NCBI RefSeq assembly: GCF_017377395.1
Contig: NZ_CP061800.1
Span: 4,423,633-4,487,632 of the forward strand
Direction of reading: 5' to 3'
Origin: Desulfonema magnum
GTDB lineage: Bacteria > Desulfobacterota > Desulfobacteria > Desulfobacterales > 4be13
Length of the DNA stretch: 64,000 bases
The notes beneath the pieces were generated by a model. That model had not been told where the DNA came from and searched no databases. It saw only the letters and a list, made by a program, of their open reading frames with translations. This document shows positions 1 to 8,851 of the stretch, one piece after another (position 1 is the stretch's first letter; each line of letters begins with the position of its first letter). A program made the position numbers and the translations under genes.

Positions 1-1086
1 GGATTGCGCTGGCTCACCGGACCGTTTGAGATTATGAACGAAATCGGTATTGACAAGACTTACGAAGTTGTCGAGGCCATCACAAAGAAATATCCTGATT
101 TCAAAATGCCTGAGACCCTTAAAAAACAAAAAGAGATCGGGAAGCCTTTTGATTTCAAAGTGGTTGATCTCGATGTGAAAGACGGCATTGCCCGGATTCT
201 CATTAACCGTCCCGAAGCCATGAACGCACTGAATGAGGCCGTGTTTGCCCAGCTTGAAGAGCGATTCTCCGAGGCTGAGAAAAATCCCGATGTCAAGGGG
301 ATTGTCTTTGAAGGCGCGGGCAAAGCCTTTGTCGCAGGCGCGGATATCCGTTATTTTGTTCAGAACATCAAGGCAAATAAAATTCCTGACACGGCAGCGT
401 TTACAAGAAAGGGTCACGAACTTCTCCTCAGAATTGAAAACTGCGAGAAACTCACCATCGCCCTTCTTGACGGACTTTCCCTCGGCGGCGGAAGCGAACT
501 TGCGCTGTCCTGCCAGGCGATTCTTGCCACGCCGGCCGGATCAATGGGCTTTCCTGAGACCGGTATCGGCATCTATCCCGGACTTGGCGGAATGCTTCGG
601 TTTACCCGCCACGCAGGCCCTGAACTTGCCAAATATTACACGTTTACCGGCGCAACCCTCAGCGCAAAAGACGCGTATGAACTGGGTATCGTGACAAAGC
701 TTGTTGACGCCTCGGATGTTGAATCCGCTATTGCTTCGCTTGTCTCAGAAGGAAAATTTGACAAGTACCGTGAACGCGAAATTCCTGAAAAGTTCAAGCC
801 CCTTGCCCAGATGTGTACGGCTGAGAATGTCGAAAAACTGCTTTCAGGAAAACGCCCTGAAGGCGTGCCAGAGGACCTTGCGGCCAAAACCGCAAAAATC
901 ATAGGTTTCAAGGCACCGCTCACGCTTAAATTCGCGACTGAAATCATTGATGAGCAAATGGGCAAATCCATGGCAGATGCTGTGGAAGTCGAGCTCGGTC
1001 GTCTTGAGGAAATCTTCTCCACGGCTGATGCACTTGAAGGGCTTTCGTCCCTTGGCCGAAAGCGGCCTGAATTTAAGGGTGCCTAA
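1..1086 (+). CDS. 3-hydroxyacyl-CoA dehydrogenase/enoyl-CoA hydratase fusion, C-terminal part
   Basis: The frame is open at the window edge, so the gene begins upstream; the TTG near base 4 is not a real start. The first ~45 residues (GPFEIMNEIG, then VVEAITKKYPDFKMP) look like the end of a 3-hydroxyacyl-CoA dehydrogenase C-terminal domain. From about residue 55 a full crotonase domain follows, with the oxyanion-hole stretch GKAFVAGADI, the GGGSELALS motif and FPETGIGIYPG. The last two carry the two catalytic glutamates of enoyl-CoA hydratases. The order dehydrogenase then hydratase is opposite to FadB/FadJ and matches the archaeal-type bifunctional enzymes. Likely role: hydration of enoyl-CoA and oxidation of 3-hydroxyacyl-CoA in beta-oxidation, in the cytoplasm. 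A 74-aa gene follows after 2 bp. Confidence 0.9.
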   Translation, partial: GLRWLTGPFEIMNEIGIDKTYEVVEAITKKYPDFKMPETLKKQKEIGKPFDFKVVDLDVKDGIARILINRPEAMNALNEAVFAQLEERFSEAEKNPDVKGIVFEGAGKAFVAGADIRYFVQNIKANKIPDTAAFTRKGHELLLRIENCEKLTIALLDGLSLGGGSELALSCQAILATPAGSMGFPETGIGIYPGLGGMLRFTRHAGPELAKYYTFTGATLSAKDAYELGIVTKLVDASDVESAIASLVSEGKFDKYREREIPEKFKPLAQMCTAENVEKLLSGKRPEGVPEDLAAKTAKIIGFKAPLTLKFATEIIDEQMGKSMADAVEVELGRLEEIFSTADALEGLSSLGRKRPEFKGA

Positions 1087-1088
1087 GG

Positions 1089-1313
1089 ATGACACGCGAT
1101 GAAGTGCTTACCCGGGAGGGCTGGACAAAGCAGGTGACATATGATGAGCCGCGTCTCTCGGAACTGGTTGAGATGTATGAGGAACTTGATTTGGAAGTAC
1201 ACCTTGAACCATTTCATCCTGATGAAGCCTCCGGATGTGTCGAGTGCATGAAGGCATCACCTGAAAAATTCAAGACAATTTATACGAAAAAACGATCTCA
1301 GACGGTGCAGTGA
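1089..1313 (+). CDS. conserved small protein, 74 aa, function unknown
   Basis: This short ORF starts 2 bp after the stop of the beta-oxidation gene (TAA GG ATG), so it is probably translationally coupled to it. The protein is acidic and soluble. It has a central CVEC pair (GCVECMKASPEKF), which could bind metal or form a disulfide, and no signal peptide or membrane segment. I do not recognise the family. The tight coupling suggests a role linked to acyl-CoA metabolism, but that is inference only. Confidence 0.65.
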   Translation: MTRDEVLTREGWTKQVTYDEPRLSELVEMYEELDLEVHLEPFHPDEASGCVECMKASPEKFKTIYTKKRSQTVQ

Positions 1314-1363
1314 TATCTGCTTTCATGCCTCGTTGTCCTCGGGGCCATGGCCGTTCAAGATAA

Positions 1364-1396
1364 AGACCTCCGAGGTTTTCAAAATCTCGGAGGTCT
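1364..1396. repeat. dispersed palindrome, CCGAGGTTTT family
   Basis: A near-perfect inverted repeat with arms AGACCTCCGAGGTTTT and its complement. The same palindrome recurs near 32976-33008 and 38263-38288, always between genes. There is no T-tail, so it is more like a REP-type repeat than a terminator. Confidence 0.7.
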
Positions 1397-1476
1397 GATG
1401 TCCCGCTTTAAAGCGGTATAAAGTAGGTGCGGGGGGCTGGTGCGCTTCCCCCGCCCTGGTTATTAAGGATTGAAAG

Positions 1477-2067
1477 ATGGCAAATCAAAACAAGGAAAAA
1501 CCCGCAATTCTGATCATTGACATGGTCAAATATAATTTCGATGAAAGCAATAACATTCCCATTACGCCTCTTGCCAGAAAGATCACCGCCCCGATTAACA
1601 AAGCAATCGGCGTGTTCAGAAGAGAGGGGTGGCCGGTTGTTTTTTCCACTGATTCTTTTCATGAAGAAGATTTTATCTTCACAGGCCGGATGAAGCCGCA
1701 TTCTCTGGAAGGAACAGAGGGTGCCGAGGTCACCGACGAACTGGATTATCAGGAGGCAAAAGATTACTGGCTTCCCAAGCCAAGATTTTCAGCCTTTTTT
1801 AAAACCGGTCTTGAGGAATGGTTGCGTGAACGAAATGTGACACTCTGCGCGGTTGCCGGCATTGCAACACATTTTTGCGTGCTGACAACTGTTATGGATG
1901 CCATCTGCCATGATTTCAAAGCGGTTTTCCTGGAAGACTGCATCACAAGTTTTTCCGAAAGCGTCCATAAACAGACCTTGGATCTTTATCAACGGAATCC
2001 GCTTTATCCGTTAATGAGAGTCGCTTCGTCCTCAGACCTCATAACGGAGTTGTTGCAAGATAAGTGA
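1477..2067 (+). CDS. isochorismatase-family cysteine hydrolase
   Basis: The 196-aa protein has the cysteine-hydrolase fold typical of isochorismatases, nicotinamidases and N-carbamoyl amidases. The probable catalytic triad is D15 (ILIIDMV), K101 (WLPKPRFSAF) and C134 (GIATHFCVLTT), with the usual cis-peptide context before the cysteine. Length and order fit the family. A ribosome site (AAGGA) lies before ATG 1477. The substrate cannot be predicted. It stands alone between the beta-oxidation gene and iorA. Its stop codon lies inside a heptanucleotide repeat. Confidence 0.85.
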   Translation: MANQNKEKPAILIIDMVKYNFDESNNIPITPLARKITAPINKAIGVFRREGWPVVFSTDSFHEEDFIFTGRMKPHSLEGTEGAEVTDELDYQEAKDYWLPKPRFSAFFKTGLEEWLRERNVTLCAVAGIATHFCVLTTVMDAICHDFKAVFLEDCITSFSESVHKQTLDLYQRNPLYPLMRVASSSDLITELLQDK

Positions 2068-2100
2068 TTGGGGATCGGGGATAAGTGATCGGAGATTGGG
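2059..2100. repeat. heptanucleotide repeat overlapping a stop codon
   Basis: Six imperfect 7-bp units (GATAAGT, GATTGGG, GATCGGG, GATAAGT, GATCGGA, GATTGGG). The TGA stop of the hydrolase gene (2065-2067) falls across the first two units. Confidence 0.75.
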
Positions 2101-2130
2101 CATTAAAAATTAGATAGTACAACAACTTAA

Positions 2131-2198
2131 AAATTCATCCCCCTCTGTCCGGGAGATAACCCGCTTAAATTATTAAAAGCCGGAGGGGGGATGAATTT
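2131..2198. repeat. long inverted repeat
   Basis: Arms AAATTCATCCCCCTCTGTCC and GGAGGGGGGATGAATTT surround an AT-rich loop. It could fold as a long hairpin between the hydrolase gene and iorA. No T-tail follows directly. It may be a dispersed palindrome or a transcript-end structure. Confidence 0.6.
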
Positions 2199-2276
2199 AC
2201 AAATTGCTGTAATAGTCCTTAACAAGCAGTGATGAATAATATTCATAAATTGCATAGGGCTGGCAAAAATTAATGC

Positions 2277-2331
2277 ATTACAAATGACCAATCTCAAATC
2301 TCAAATGACCAAATCTCAAAATCTCAACTGA
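2277..2331. repeat. short heptamer-like repeat upstream of iorA
   Basis: Repeated AATCTCA/AATGACC units lie just before the iorA ribosome site. They belong to the same class of 7-bp-period spacer repeats seen elsewhere in the window. Confidence 0.5.
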
Positions 2332-2349
2332 CAAAAAAAGGAAGATACT

Positions 2350-4203
2350 ATGCATAAACTATTAACTGAACAACCTGGTGAGAAGATGATCCTCCTCGGC
2401 AATGAAGCCATTGCCCGGGGTGCGGTTGAAGCGGGTGTTGCCTTTGCCACCACATATCCGGGCACACCTTCTTCGGAAATATCGCTGAACCTTTTTCAAA
2501 TGTCGCAGGAAAGCGACCTCTATTTTGAATACGGAACCAATGAGAAAGTGGCGCTTGAGGTGGCTGCGGGAGCAGCAAACTCAGGACTTCGCACCATGTG
2601 CATGATGAAGCATGTGGGACTGAATGTGGCTGCTGATCCGCTCATGACACTGGCATATGTCGGCGTTACCGGGGGAATGGTTATTCTTACGGCGGATGAT
2701 CCTTTTATGTTTTCCAGCCAGAACGAACAGGATAACCGCTATTATGGCAAGCTTTCAGGTCTTCCCGTTCTCGAGCCTTCTTCGGTGGAAGAGGCAAAGA
2801 ACATGATTGTCTATGCGTTTGATCTTTCTGAAAAATTGCAGAAACCGGTGATATTCAGAACCACCACCCGGATCAATCATTCCACGGCAGTCGTGACTTT
2901 GGGAGAGACAAAGCCGCGGGTCACCAAAGGTGATTTTACAAAAGATCCGTTTCACTATGTAACGGTTCCCGCGGTTTCCAGGGGACTCCATGTAACGTTG
3001 CTCGAGAAAATGGCCGAAGCTGAGAAAATCGCTGAAACATGCGAATATAACTTTATAAACGGAGAAGGGAACTGGGGTATTATCTGTAACGGCGTCAGCT
3101 ACAATTATGCGGTTGATGCGATAAAAGAACTGGACATCAGCGACAAGGCCAAAATACTTCGCATCGGCTTTTCATTTCCCATGCCAAAAGCCCTGATCAC
3201 GGACTTTTTAAAAGGATGTGAAAAAGTCCTGGTCATCGAAGAAGGCGAACCCTTTATGGAAGAAGCTGTGAAAGCTTTTGCACAGGATGCGGGGCTGACC
3301 ATCAGCATAAAAGGTAAGGACGATGAACTTTTTTCCCGTCTTTATGAGTTTAATCCTGCAATGGTGAGAGAACGCATTGCAAAATATTTTGGTGCGGCTT
3401 ATACGCCGGCAGTTGTACCGGACCTCTCTGATGTTCCTGAAATCCCGCAGCGTCCTCCCAACCTTTGCGCGGGATGTTCCCACAGAGCCACGTTTTATGC
3501 GGTGAAAAAAGCGGCTGAGGGAATGGACACCATCTGTCCCACGGATATCGGGTGTTATACCCTCGGATTTATGCCTCCTCTTTCAATGGGAGATTTTGTG
3601 ATATGCATGGGGTCTTCCGTGAGTACATCCTGCGGATTTTCAAAAGCCACAGATAAAAAAGTGATTTCCTTTATCGGCGATTCCACTTTTTTCCATTCCG
3701 GAATAACCGGTCTGGTGAATGCGGTTTTCAACAACCATAATTTCACGCTGGTTATCCTTGACAACAGCATCACAGCTATGACCGGGCATCAGCCGAATCC
3801 GGGTGTGAATATGGATTATTTTAACCTTTCCGGATATGGTCAGGTATCTATTGAAGAGCTGGTCAAATCGCTCGGTGTAAAACATGTGACGACTGTGAAG
3901 CCTTACAGGGTCAAAAAGAGTATTGCAGCCATAAAAGAGGCACTGGATTATCAGGGCGTTTCAGTTGTTATCTCCCAGGAAATGTGTACGCTGTACGCCA
4001 AAAGCCTTAAAAAGCTCAAGGCAAGGCCCTTTTATGTCAGTGACAAATGCAAAAATCACAGGGATTGTATCAATGAAATCGCATGTCCCGCGTTTTACCT
4101 TGAAGATGAGAAGGTTAAGATTGATCCTGTCTCATGTGTCGGATGTATGGTCTGCGCTCAGATTTGCCCTGAAAACGCTATCTTACCCTTGAAGAGTGAG
4201 TAG
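2350..4203 (+). CDS. iorA: indolepyruvate ferredoxin oxidoreductase, alpha subunit
   Basis: This 617-aa protein matches the full-length alpha subunit. The N-terminal pyrimidine-binding domain begins with GNEAIARGAVEAGV and TTYPGTPSSEI. The thiamine diphosphate-binding domain holds GDSTFFHSG (near residue 442) and DNSITAMTGHQP (near 470). The C-terminal ferredoxin part has a first cysteine set (CKNHRDC, then CP) and a clear CVGCMVCAQIC cluster near 596-606. The enzyme oxidatively decarboxylates aryl pyruvates to aryl-acetyl-CoA and reduces ferredoxin. iorB follows after 75 bp and paaK after that, so the three act together in aromatic amino acid oxidation. The start has AAGGAAG upstream. The stop lies in a heptamer repeat. 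Confidence 0.95.
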   Translation: MHKLLTEQPGEKMILLGNEAIARGAVEAGVAFATTYPGTPSSEISLNLFQMSQESDLYFEYGTNEKVALEVAAGAANSGLRTMCMMKHVGLNVAADPLMTLAYVGVTGGMVILTADDPFMFSSQNEQDNRYYGKLSGLPVLEPSSVEEAKNMIVYAFDLSEKLQKPVIFRTTTRINHSTAVVTLGETKPRVTKGDFTKDPFHYVTVPAVSRGLHVTLLEKMAEAEKIAETCEYNFINGEGNWGIICNGVSYNYAVDAIKELDISDKAKILRIGFSFPMPKALITDFLKGCEKVLVIEEGEPFMEEAVKAFAQDAGLTISIKGKDDELFSRLYEFNPAMVRERIAKYFGAAYTPAVVPDLSDVPEIPQRPPNLCAGCSHRATFYAVKKAAEGMDTICPTDIGCYTLGFMPPLSMGDFVICMGSSVSTSCGFSKATDKKVISFIGDSTFFHSGITGLVNAVFNNHNFTLVILDNSITAMTGHQPNPGVNMDYFNLSGYGQVSIEELVKSLGVKHVTTVKPYRVKKSIAAIKEALDYQGVSVVISQEMCTLYAKSLKKLKARPFYVSDKCKNHRDCINEIACPAFYLEDEKVKIDPVSCVGCMVCAQICPENAILPLKSE

Positions 4204-4256
4204 TGAGAAGTGAGAAATGAGAAGTGAACCGGTCTTCAATTTTCAATCTTCAATCA
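4194..4256. repeat. two heptamer arrays at the iorA stop
   Basis: Units GAGTGAG, TAGTGAG, AAGTGAG, AAATGAG, AAGTGAA include the iorA stop codon TAG (4201-4203). A second set (TCTTCAA, TTTTCAA, TCTTCAA) follows before the iorB ribosome site. Confidence 0.75.
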
Positions 4257-4278
4257 TAACAAAAAAGGATAATAACCT

Positions 4279-4872
4279 ATGGATATAACGAGATTAATCA
4301 TCGTAGCAGTTGGCGGACAGGGGAACCTGCTGGCATCCAGGGTGCTGGCTGAAGCTGCTCTCCTTTCCGATGTTCCTGTTCGTATGAGCGAAATTCACGG
4401 AATGGCTCAGAGAGGCGGCGTGGTAGAATCCGCAATTGTGTTCGGAGACGCGGAAAGCACCATCATTTCGGACGGAGAGGCTGATCTTCTTGTCGGATTT
4501 GAGCCGTCTGAAACCCTCCGTGCCCTCAATAAGGCCAATTCAAAAACTACTGTCATTACCAATCTTTCTCCGCTTCCGCCATTTACAGTGGCTATTGGCA
4601 AAGGGGTTTATCCCGATCTGAATGAACTGCAGGACCTGATCCGGGCAAAAGCATCAAAACTGATTGCGTTTGACGCGGTTGCACTTGCAAAAGACGCAGG
4701 AAATGTGTTGGCAGTAAATATGGTTCTCGTGGGAGCACTGATTCAGACAGGTATCCTCCCTCTCACAGTGGAAAACGTGAAAGAGACCATAAGAACAAAG
4801 ACCAAAAAAGCGTTTACGGATATGAACTTAAAGGCGTTTGATCTCGGATTTTCCGCTGCGGAGCGCGCCTGA
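4279..4872 (+). CDS. iorB: indolepyruvate ferredoxin oxidoreductase, beta subunit
   Basis: The 197-aa protein is the gamma-domain subunit (pyruvate ferredoxin/flavodoxin oxidoreductase family) that pairs with IorA and accommodates CoA. Recognisable motifs are VGGQGNLLASRVLAEAAL near the N-terminus and HGMAQRGGVVESAIVFG, both typical of IorB. Length is normal. It is co-directional with iorA, 75 bp downstream, with a GGATAA ribosome site before ATG 4279. It should form the cytoplasmic IorAB complex. Confidence 0.93.
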   Translation: MDITRLIIVAVGGQGNLLASRVLAEAALLSDVPVRMSEIHGMAQRGGVVESAIVFGDAESTIISDGEADLLVGFEPSETLRALNKANSKTTVITNLSPLPPFTVAIGKGVYPDLNELQDLIRAKASKLIAFDAVALAKDAGNVLAVNMVLVGALIQTGILPLTVENVKETIRTKTKKAFTDMNLKAFDLGFSAAERA

Positions 4873-4979
4873 TAATTTTCATGATTACGGAGAGTATTTA
4901 TCGTTCAGCATACTAGGGACAAAACGTATGCGCTCAGATACTCAGACACGATAATTTTAAAATAAAAAGGAGTAAATAA

Positions 4980-6281
4980 ATGCCTTGGAATGAAGAATTT
5001 GAATGTATGCCAGTGGAGCAACGTCAGAAATTTCAGTTGGAAAAACTTAAAGAAACCGTGGCCTGGGCCTATGATCGTATCCCTTTTTATAAAAACAAGC
5101 TGGATGAAAAAGGAGTAAAGCCTGATGACATCAGAAGCCTTGAAGATGTGTCCAAGCTCCCTGTTACGGTTAAAACGGACCTGAGAGATAATTATCCTTT
5201 CGGGCTTTGTGCGGTCCCCATGAAAGACGTGGTTCGGGTTCATGCCTCTTCAGGCACAACAGGAAAGCCCATTACCGGTCCTTATACCCGTGAGGATATG
5301 GATCATTGGGCCGAGTGCATGGCGAGAAATCTCTGGGCCGCGGGCATACGGCCGGATGATATTGTGCAGAACGCTTATGGTTATGGTCTGTTTACCGGGG
5401 GAATGGGATTCCATGAGGGAGCCACTCGTATTGGTTGTTCCGTCGTGCCGACAAGTTCAGGACAGACCCAGCGACAGATCACCCTGTTGCAGGATTTTAA
5501 AACGGACGCGTTTTTATCCACCCCTTCATATGCACTGACTTTGGCGGAACGGGCTGAGGATATGGGGGTGAATCTCAGAGAACTGCCGCTGCGCGTGGGG
5601 GTTTTCGGAGCCGAACCCTGGACACCGGCCATGCGTAAGGAAGTCGAGGAACGTATGGGGATCAAGGCAATGGAAGCATTTGGTCTCACAGAGCTTGGCG
5701 GCCCCGGAGTTTCCTTTGACTGTGAGGCTCAGGACGGGCTTCATATCAACGAGGACTATTACCTTGCAGAAGTTGTTGATCCGGAAACGTTTGAGCCGCT
5801 TCCCATAGGAGAGAAAGGAGAACTGATTTTCACTTCTCTCCAACGCAAAGCCATGCCCATGCTCCGTTATCGGACAAAAGATATCACACGGCTTCGCAGG
5901 GAAACCTGTTCCTGCGGAAGAACGCTGCTTAAAATGGACAAGCTCTCCGGCCGTACCGATGACATGCTCATCATCAGCGGCGTGAATATCTTCCCCTCGC
6001 AGATCGAATCTCTTCTTTTGGAGATACCGGAAGTCGAACCCCAGTATGTGCTTGTTGTTCGGAAAAAAGGGTATTTAGATCATCTTACGGTTCGGGTGGA
6101 AGCTAAGAAAGAAATCTATGATGCCGGCCCCGAGAAAGAGGCTGAGATCGAGAAAAAGATTGCCGATCATGTCAAAGGAATGCTGGGGATCACAGCAAGA
6201 ATCAGACTGGTAGAGCCTAAGCTCATTGAACGCAGCGAAGGTAAAGCCAAACGGATTATTGACGAGAGACCTAAAGAGTAA
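4980..6281 (+). CDS. paaK: phenylacetate-CoA ligase
   Basis: The 433-aa enzyme belongs to the adenylate-forming superfamily and has the normal PaaK length. It shows the P-loop HASSGTTGKP (near residue 91), the EAFGLTELGGPG core motif, YRTKDI, and a C-terminal lysine motif (RSEGKAKRI). It activates phenylacetate or related aryl acetates with ATP and CoA. Placement after iorAB suggests it recovers aryl acetates or, run in reverse, forms ATP from aryl-acetyl-CoA made by IorAB, as proposed for anaerobic aromatic amino acid users. A strong site AAAAGGAG precedes ATG 4980. Confidence 0.93.
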   Translation: MPWNEEFECMPVEQRQKFQLEKLKETVAWAYDRIPFYKNKLDEKGVKPDDIRSLEDVSKLPVTVKTDLRDNYPFGLCAVPMKDVVRVHASSGTTGKPITGPYTREDMDHWAECMARNLWAAGIRPDDIVQNAYGYGLFTGGMGFHEGATRIGCSVVPTSSGQTQRQITLLQDFKTDAFLSTPSYALTLAERAEDMGVNLRELPLRVGVFGAEPWTPAMRKEVEERMGIKAMEAFGLTELGGPGVSFDCEAQDGLHINEDYYLAEVVDPETFEPLPIGEKGELIFTSLQRKAMPMLRYRTKDITRLRRETCSCGRTLLKMDKLSGRTDDMLIISGVNIFPSQIESLLLEIPEVEPQYVLVVRKKGYLDHLTVRVEAKKEIYDAGPEKEAEIEKKIADHVKGMLGITARIRLVEPKLIERSEGKAKRIIDERPKE

Positions 6282-6287
6282 GTAACA

Positions 6288-6498
6288 GGGTGTTAGGTGT
6301 TAGGGTGTTAGGTGTTAGGTGTTAGGTGTTAAGTGGCAATTTTCTTAGCACCTGACACCTTGACACTTAATAATATCCGACACCCAACATCCAATATTTA
6401 ACACCTGGCGCCTAACACCTAACACCTAACACCCTAACACCCTAACACCCTAACACCTAACACCCTAACACCTAACACCCTGACACCTAACACCCCTT
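6288..6498. repeat. heptamer array in opposed orientations between convergent genes
   Basis: About 55 bp of GTGTTAG-type units are followed by about 150 bp of complementary CTAACAC-type units. The spacer therefore forms a large imperfect inverted repeat. It sits exactly between the paaK stop and the convergent transglycosylase stop and could fold into transcript-end structures on both strands. Confidence 0.8.
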
Positions 6499-6500
6499 TT

Positions 6501-8183
6501 TCACTTCACATGAACTTTCTGCCCCGGATATATTTTGCTTCCGGGTCTTAAATCATTCACACGCAGAAACCGCTGTAACGGCATGTTATGCCGTTTTGCA
6601 ATTTTAAACGGAACATCTCCGTGTTTTACGTGGTATGTTCTTAAATTGTCCTTTGTCAGTGTTTTTTTATTTTTATTGCCGCGTCCCGGGACTTTTAAAA
6701 CCTGCCCGATATGAAGCTTCGTATTCGGGAGTTTGTTCAATTTACATATTTTTTTTGCTGTCGTACCATACCGCCCGGCAATATTCCAAAGCGAATCCCC
6801 TTTTTTTACAACATGCCGTGAGGTTCGGCTGTGTTTTACTTTGCCCGCCTTTTTTGATATATATGCCGCGGCCCCCCTTACTGGTATTTTAAGCGTTTTT
6901 CCGGCAACAATACGTCCCCGTTTGTTTATTTTGTTTGCAAGCCTTATGCTTTTCACACTGGCATGATATCGTTTGGCAATACGCGAAAGGGTTTCTCCTC
7001 TTTTTACCCTGTGGTATTTAAATTTCGGTATGGAAAAAACAGGTATATCATCCAGTTTTGCCATCAGGATTTCTTTTTTATCAGGGGGAATTCTGAGGGA
7101 ATATTTTTTGCCGGGTAAGATATTGCGACGAAGCTCAGGATTCAGGGTTTTCAAAATTTTCGGTGACACACCGATGATTTTGGCTATTTCTTTAAGATGT
7201 GTCTGCTTTGAAATTGTCAGAGTTTCATATTTCAAAGGAGAAGAGGTTGGTATTGAATCAACCCCGTATTTTTCCATATTCCTGACAATATGAAGGGTGG
7301 CCAGAAACCTGGGCACATATCGGGCCGTTTCCCGGGGAAGACGTTCGTATATATCCCAGAAATTATCAAGATAGTTGGCATTCTGGCTTCGTATGACTCT
7401 GAGTACCCGTCCTTCCCCGCAGTTGTAAGCCGCCAGAACAGTTGTCCAGTCACCAAAAATCGCATGTAGTTCTTTGAGATATGCAATTGCCGCCCGGGTT
7501 GATTTTTCAGGATCAAGTCGCTCATCAATGAGTTTGTCACGTTTCAGACCGAATCTGACACCGGTGGAAGGGATAAACTGCCAAAGTCCCAGCGCCCTGG
7601 CCGGAGAGAGTGCTTTGACCTTGAATCCGCTTTCAATCAGCGGAAGCCACGACAGTTCTTCAGGAAGACCGGCCTTTTTAAGCGCCGTAACCATATAGGG
7701 GCGGTACATGCCTGAACGCCTGTATGCGTTGATGAAAAACCCTTCATTATTTTTATATGTTTTCATAAGAAAATCAATTTCAGTCTGGACATATTTGTTC
7801 ATTACCAGGGGAATGGCATTGAATTTTCCGCTTACAGCGATATTTCGGGACGCGTAGAGTTCAAGAATCCGTTTTGAAATTGTCAGACGCAGGTCTTTTT
7901 TACGCTGTATCAGATGGGGGTCGTCACCTGTATTAACATCTAAGATTAAAGCATATGCCTGATCCATTGCCTGAACTGCCTTTTCAAACTCTCCTTTTTC
8001 CCGGAAACCCAGAGATACCTCGGAAAACTCAGCGACCTTATCCAGAATCTGGTCTGCTGTTTCATCAGAAGAAAAATTTTTATATCCTCCCATGCCATTC
8101 TCAGGAAAGCTATTATGAAGAGTTCCTGTACATCCGTATAAAGCCGACGAAAAAATAAACAAAAAAATTATGTGTAATTTCAT
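6501..8183 (-). CDS. MltD-like lytic transglycosylase lipoprotein with LysM repeats
   Basis: The 560-aa protein starts with a lipoprotein signal ending LYGC (Cys18), so it is probably anchored in the outer membrane. The soluble lytic transglycosylase domain spans about 150-300 and has the catalytic glutamate E184 in WLPLIESGF followed by ALGLWQFIPSTG. A weak LysM-like segment lies near 345, then three clear LysM modules (starting HRVKRGETL, HVVKKGDSL and YHVKHGD) that bind peptidoglycan. Domain order matches MltD. It cleaves glycan strands in the periplasm. The start has AAGGAT eight bases upstream. It is convergent with paaK. Confidence 0.9.
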   Translation of the reverse strand: MKLHIIFLFIFSSALYGCTGTLHNSFPENGMGGYKNFSSDETADQILDKVAEFSEVSLGFREKGEFEKAVQAMDQAYALILDVNTGDDPHLIQRKKDLRLTISKRILELYASRNIAVSGKFNAIPLVMNKYVQTEIDFLMKTYKNNEGFFINAYRRSGMYRPYMVTALKKAGLPEELSWLPLIESGFKVKALSPARALGLWQFIPSTGVRFGLKRDKLIDERLDPEKSTRAAIAYLKELHAIFGDWTTVLAAYNCGEGRVLRVIRSQNANYLDNFWDIYERLPRETARYVPRFLATLHIVRNMEKYGVDSIPTSSPLKYETLTISKQTHLKEIAKIIGVSPKILKTLNPELRRNILPGKKYSLRIPPDKKEILMAKLDDIPVFSIPKFKYHRVKRGETLSRIAKRYHASVKSIRLANKINKRGRIVAGKTLKIPVRGAAAYISKKAGKVKHSRTSRHVVKKGDSLWNIAGRYGTTAKKICKLNKLPNTKLHIGQVLKVPGRGNKNKKTLTKDNLRTYHVKHGDVPFKIAKRHNMPLQRFLRVNDLRPGSKIYPGQKVHVK

Positions 8184-8386
8184 GCATATATCCTTTTTAA
8201 ATCCTTTTTGTATTTGTTTTATCCGTTAAAGAACACTCACTTATAAGCTCTCTTTCTGATTCCGGCCGATCAGAAAAAAGACTTGCTTATTTCCCTATTA
8301 CAACAATTGAATACGTTCTTTACACCGTGTGACCCAGATGATCTGCGGAGTCACATGGATAATCCGGCAGAATTATTATTCTGATC

Positions 8387-8851
8387 TTATTTTTTTATGC
8401 CTTGAATGCTCGCCTTCATTTTATCATATAAGGCTTGGTCAAAGGCATTGATGGTATTTGACCTGACAGAATAGACCCGCATCCAAAAATCTGCATCCTT
8501 AGCCCATTTTTCTCTGATACAAACTTTAAACCACGCCAGGATTTCAGCAACAGATTTTTTATAGATATGTTTCTTAAAATCATCATATTTGACCTGATCA
8601 AATACGCCCGCGTCTATTGAATTACTGCGCCAGATATTTAAAGCGCAGATGGCAGAGTTAAACCCGTCTCTTCTGACAGCTTTCTGAAGTCGTCGGAAAC
8701 TATCCCGACTTCTTTTCAATAATTGCTCTTCTGTCTGCCAGGGATTTATCCCGATCTGAGCCTGCGTTTTTGGTATTAAAATTAAATCAATAATTATCAG
8801 AGAAAGAAGAACCCCCAGCAATGTGACTGATTTGTTTATCTTTTTTGGCAT
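8387..8851 (-). CDS. exported protein of unknown function, 154 aa
   Basis: The N-terminus has a basic start, a hydrophobic core (LLGVLLSLIIIDLIL) and a plausible cleavage region near TQAQ, so it is probably secreted to the periplasm. The rest is a basic, helix-rich domain with aromatic and charged residues (LKRSRDSFRRLQKAV, WFKVCIREKWAKDADFW). I do not recognise a family. It follows the same strand as the transglycosylase, about 200 bp upstream of it, but an operon is not clear. Confidence 0.6.
   Translation of the reverse strand: MPKKINKSVTLLGVLLSLIIIDLILIPKTQAQIGINPWQTEEQLLKRSRDSFRRLQKAVRRDGFNSAICALNIWRSNSIDAGVFDQVKYDDFKKHIYKKSVAEILAWFKVCIREKWAKDADFWMRVYSVRSNTINAFDQALYDKMKASIQGIKK

Noticed and set aside
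2250..2285. Sigma-54 promoter before iorA (CTGGCA ... TGCA)
   Set aside because: The GG and GC elements are one base too far apart for the consensus.
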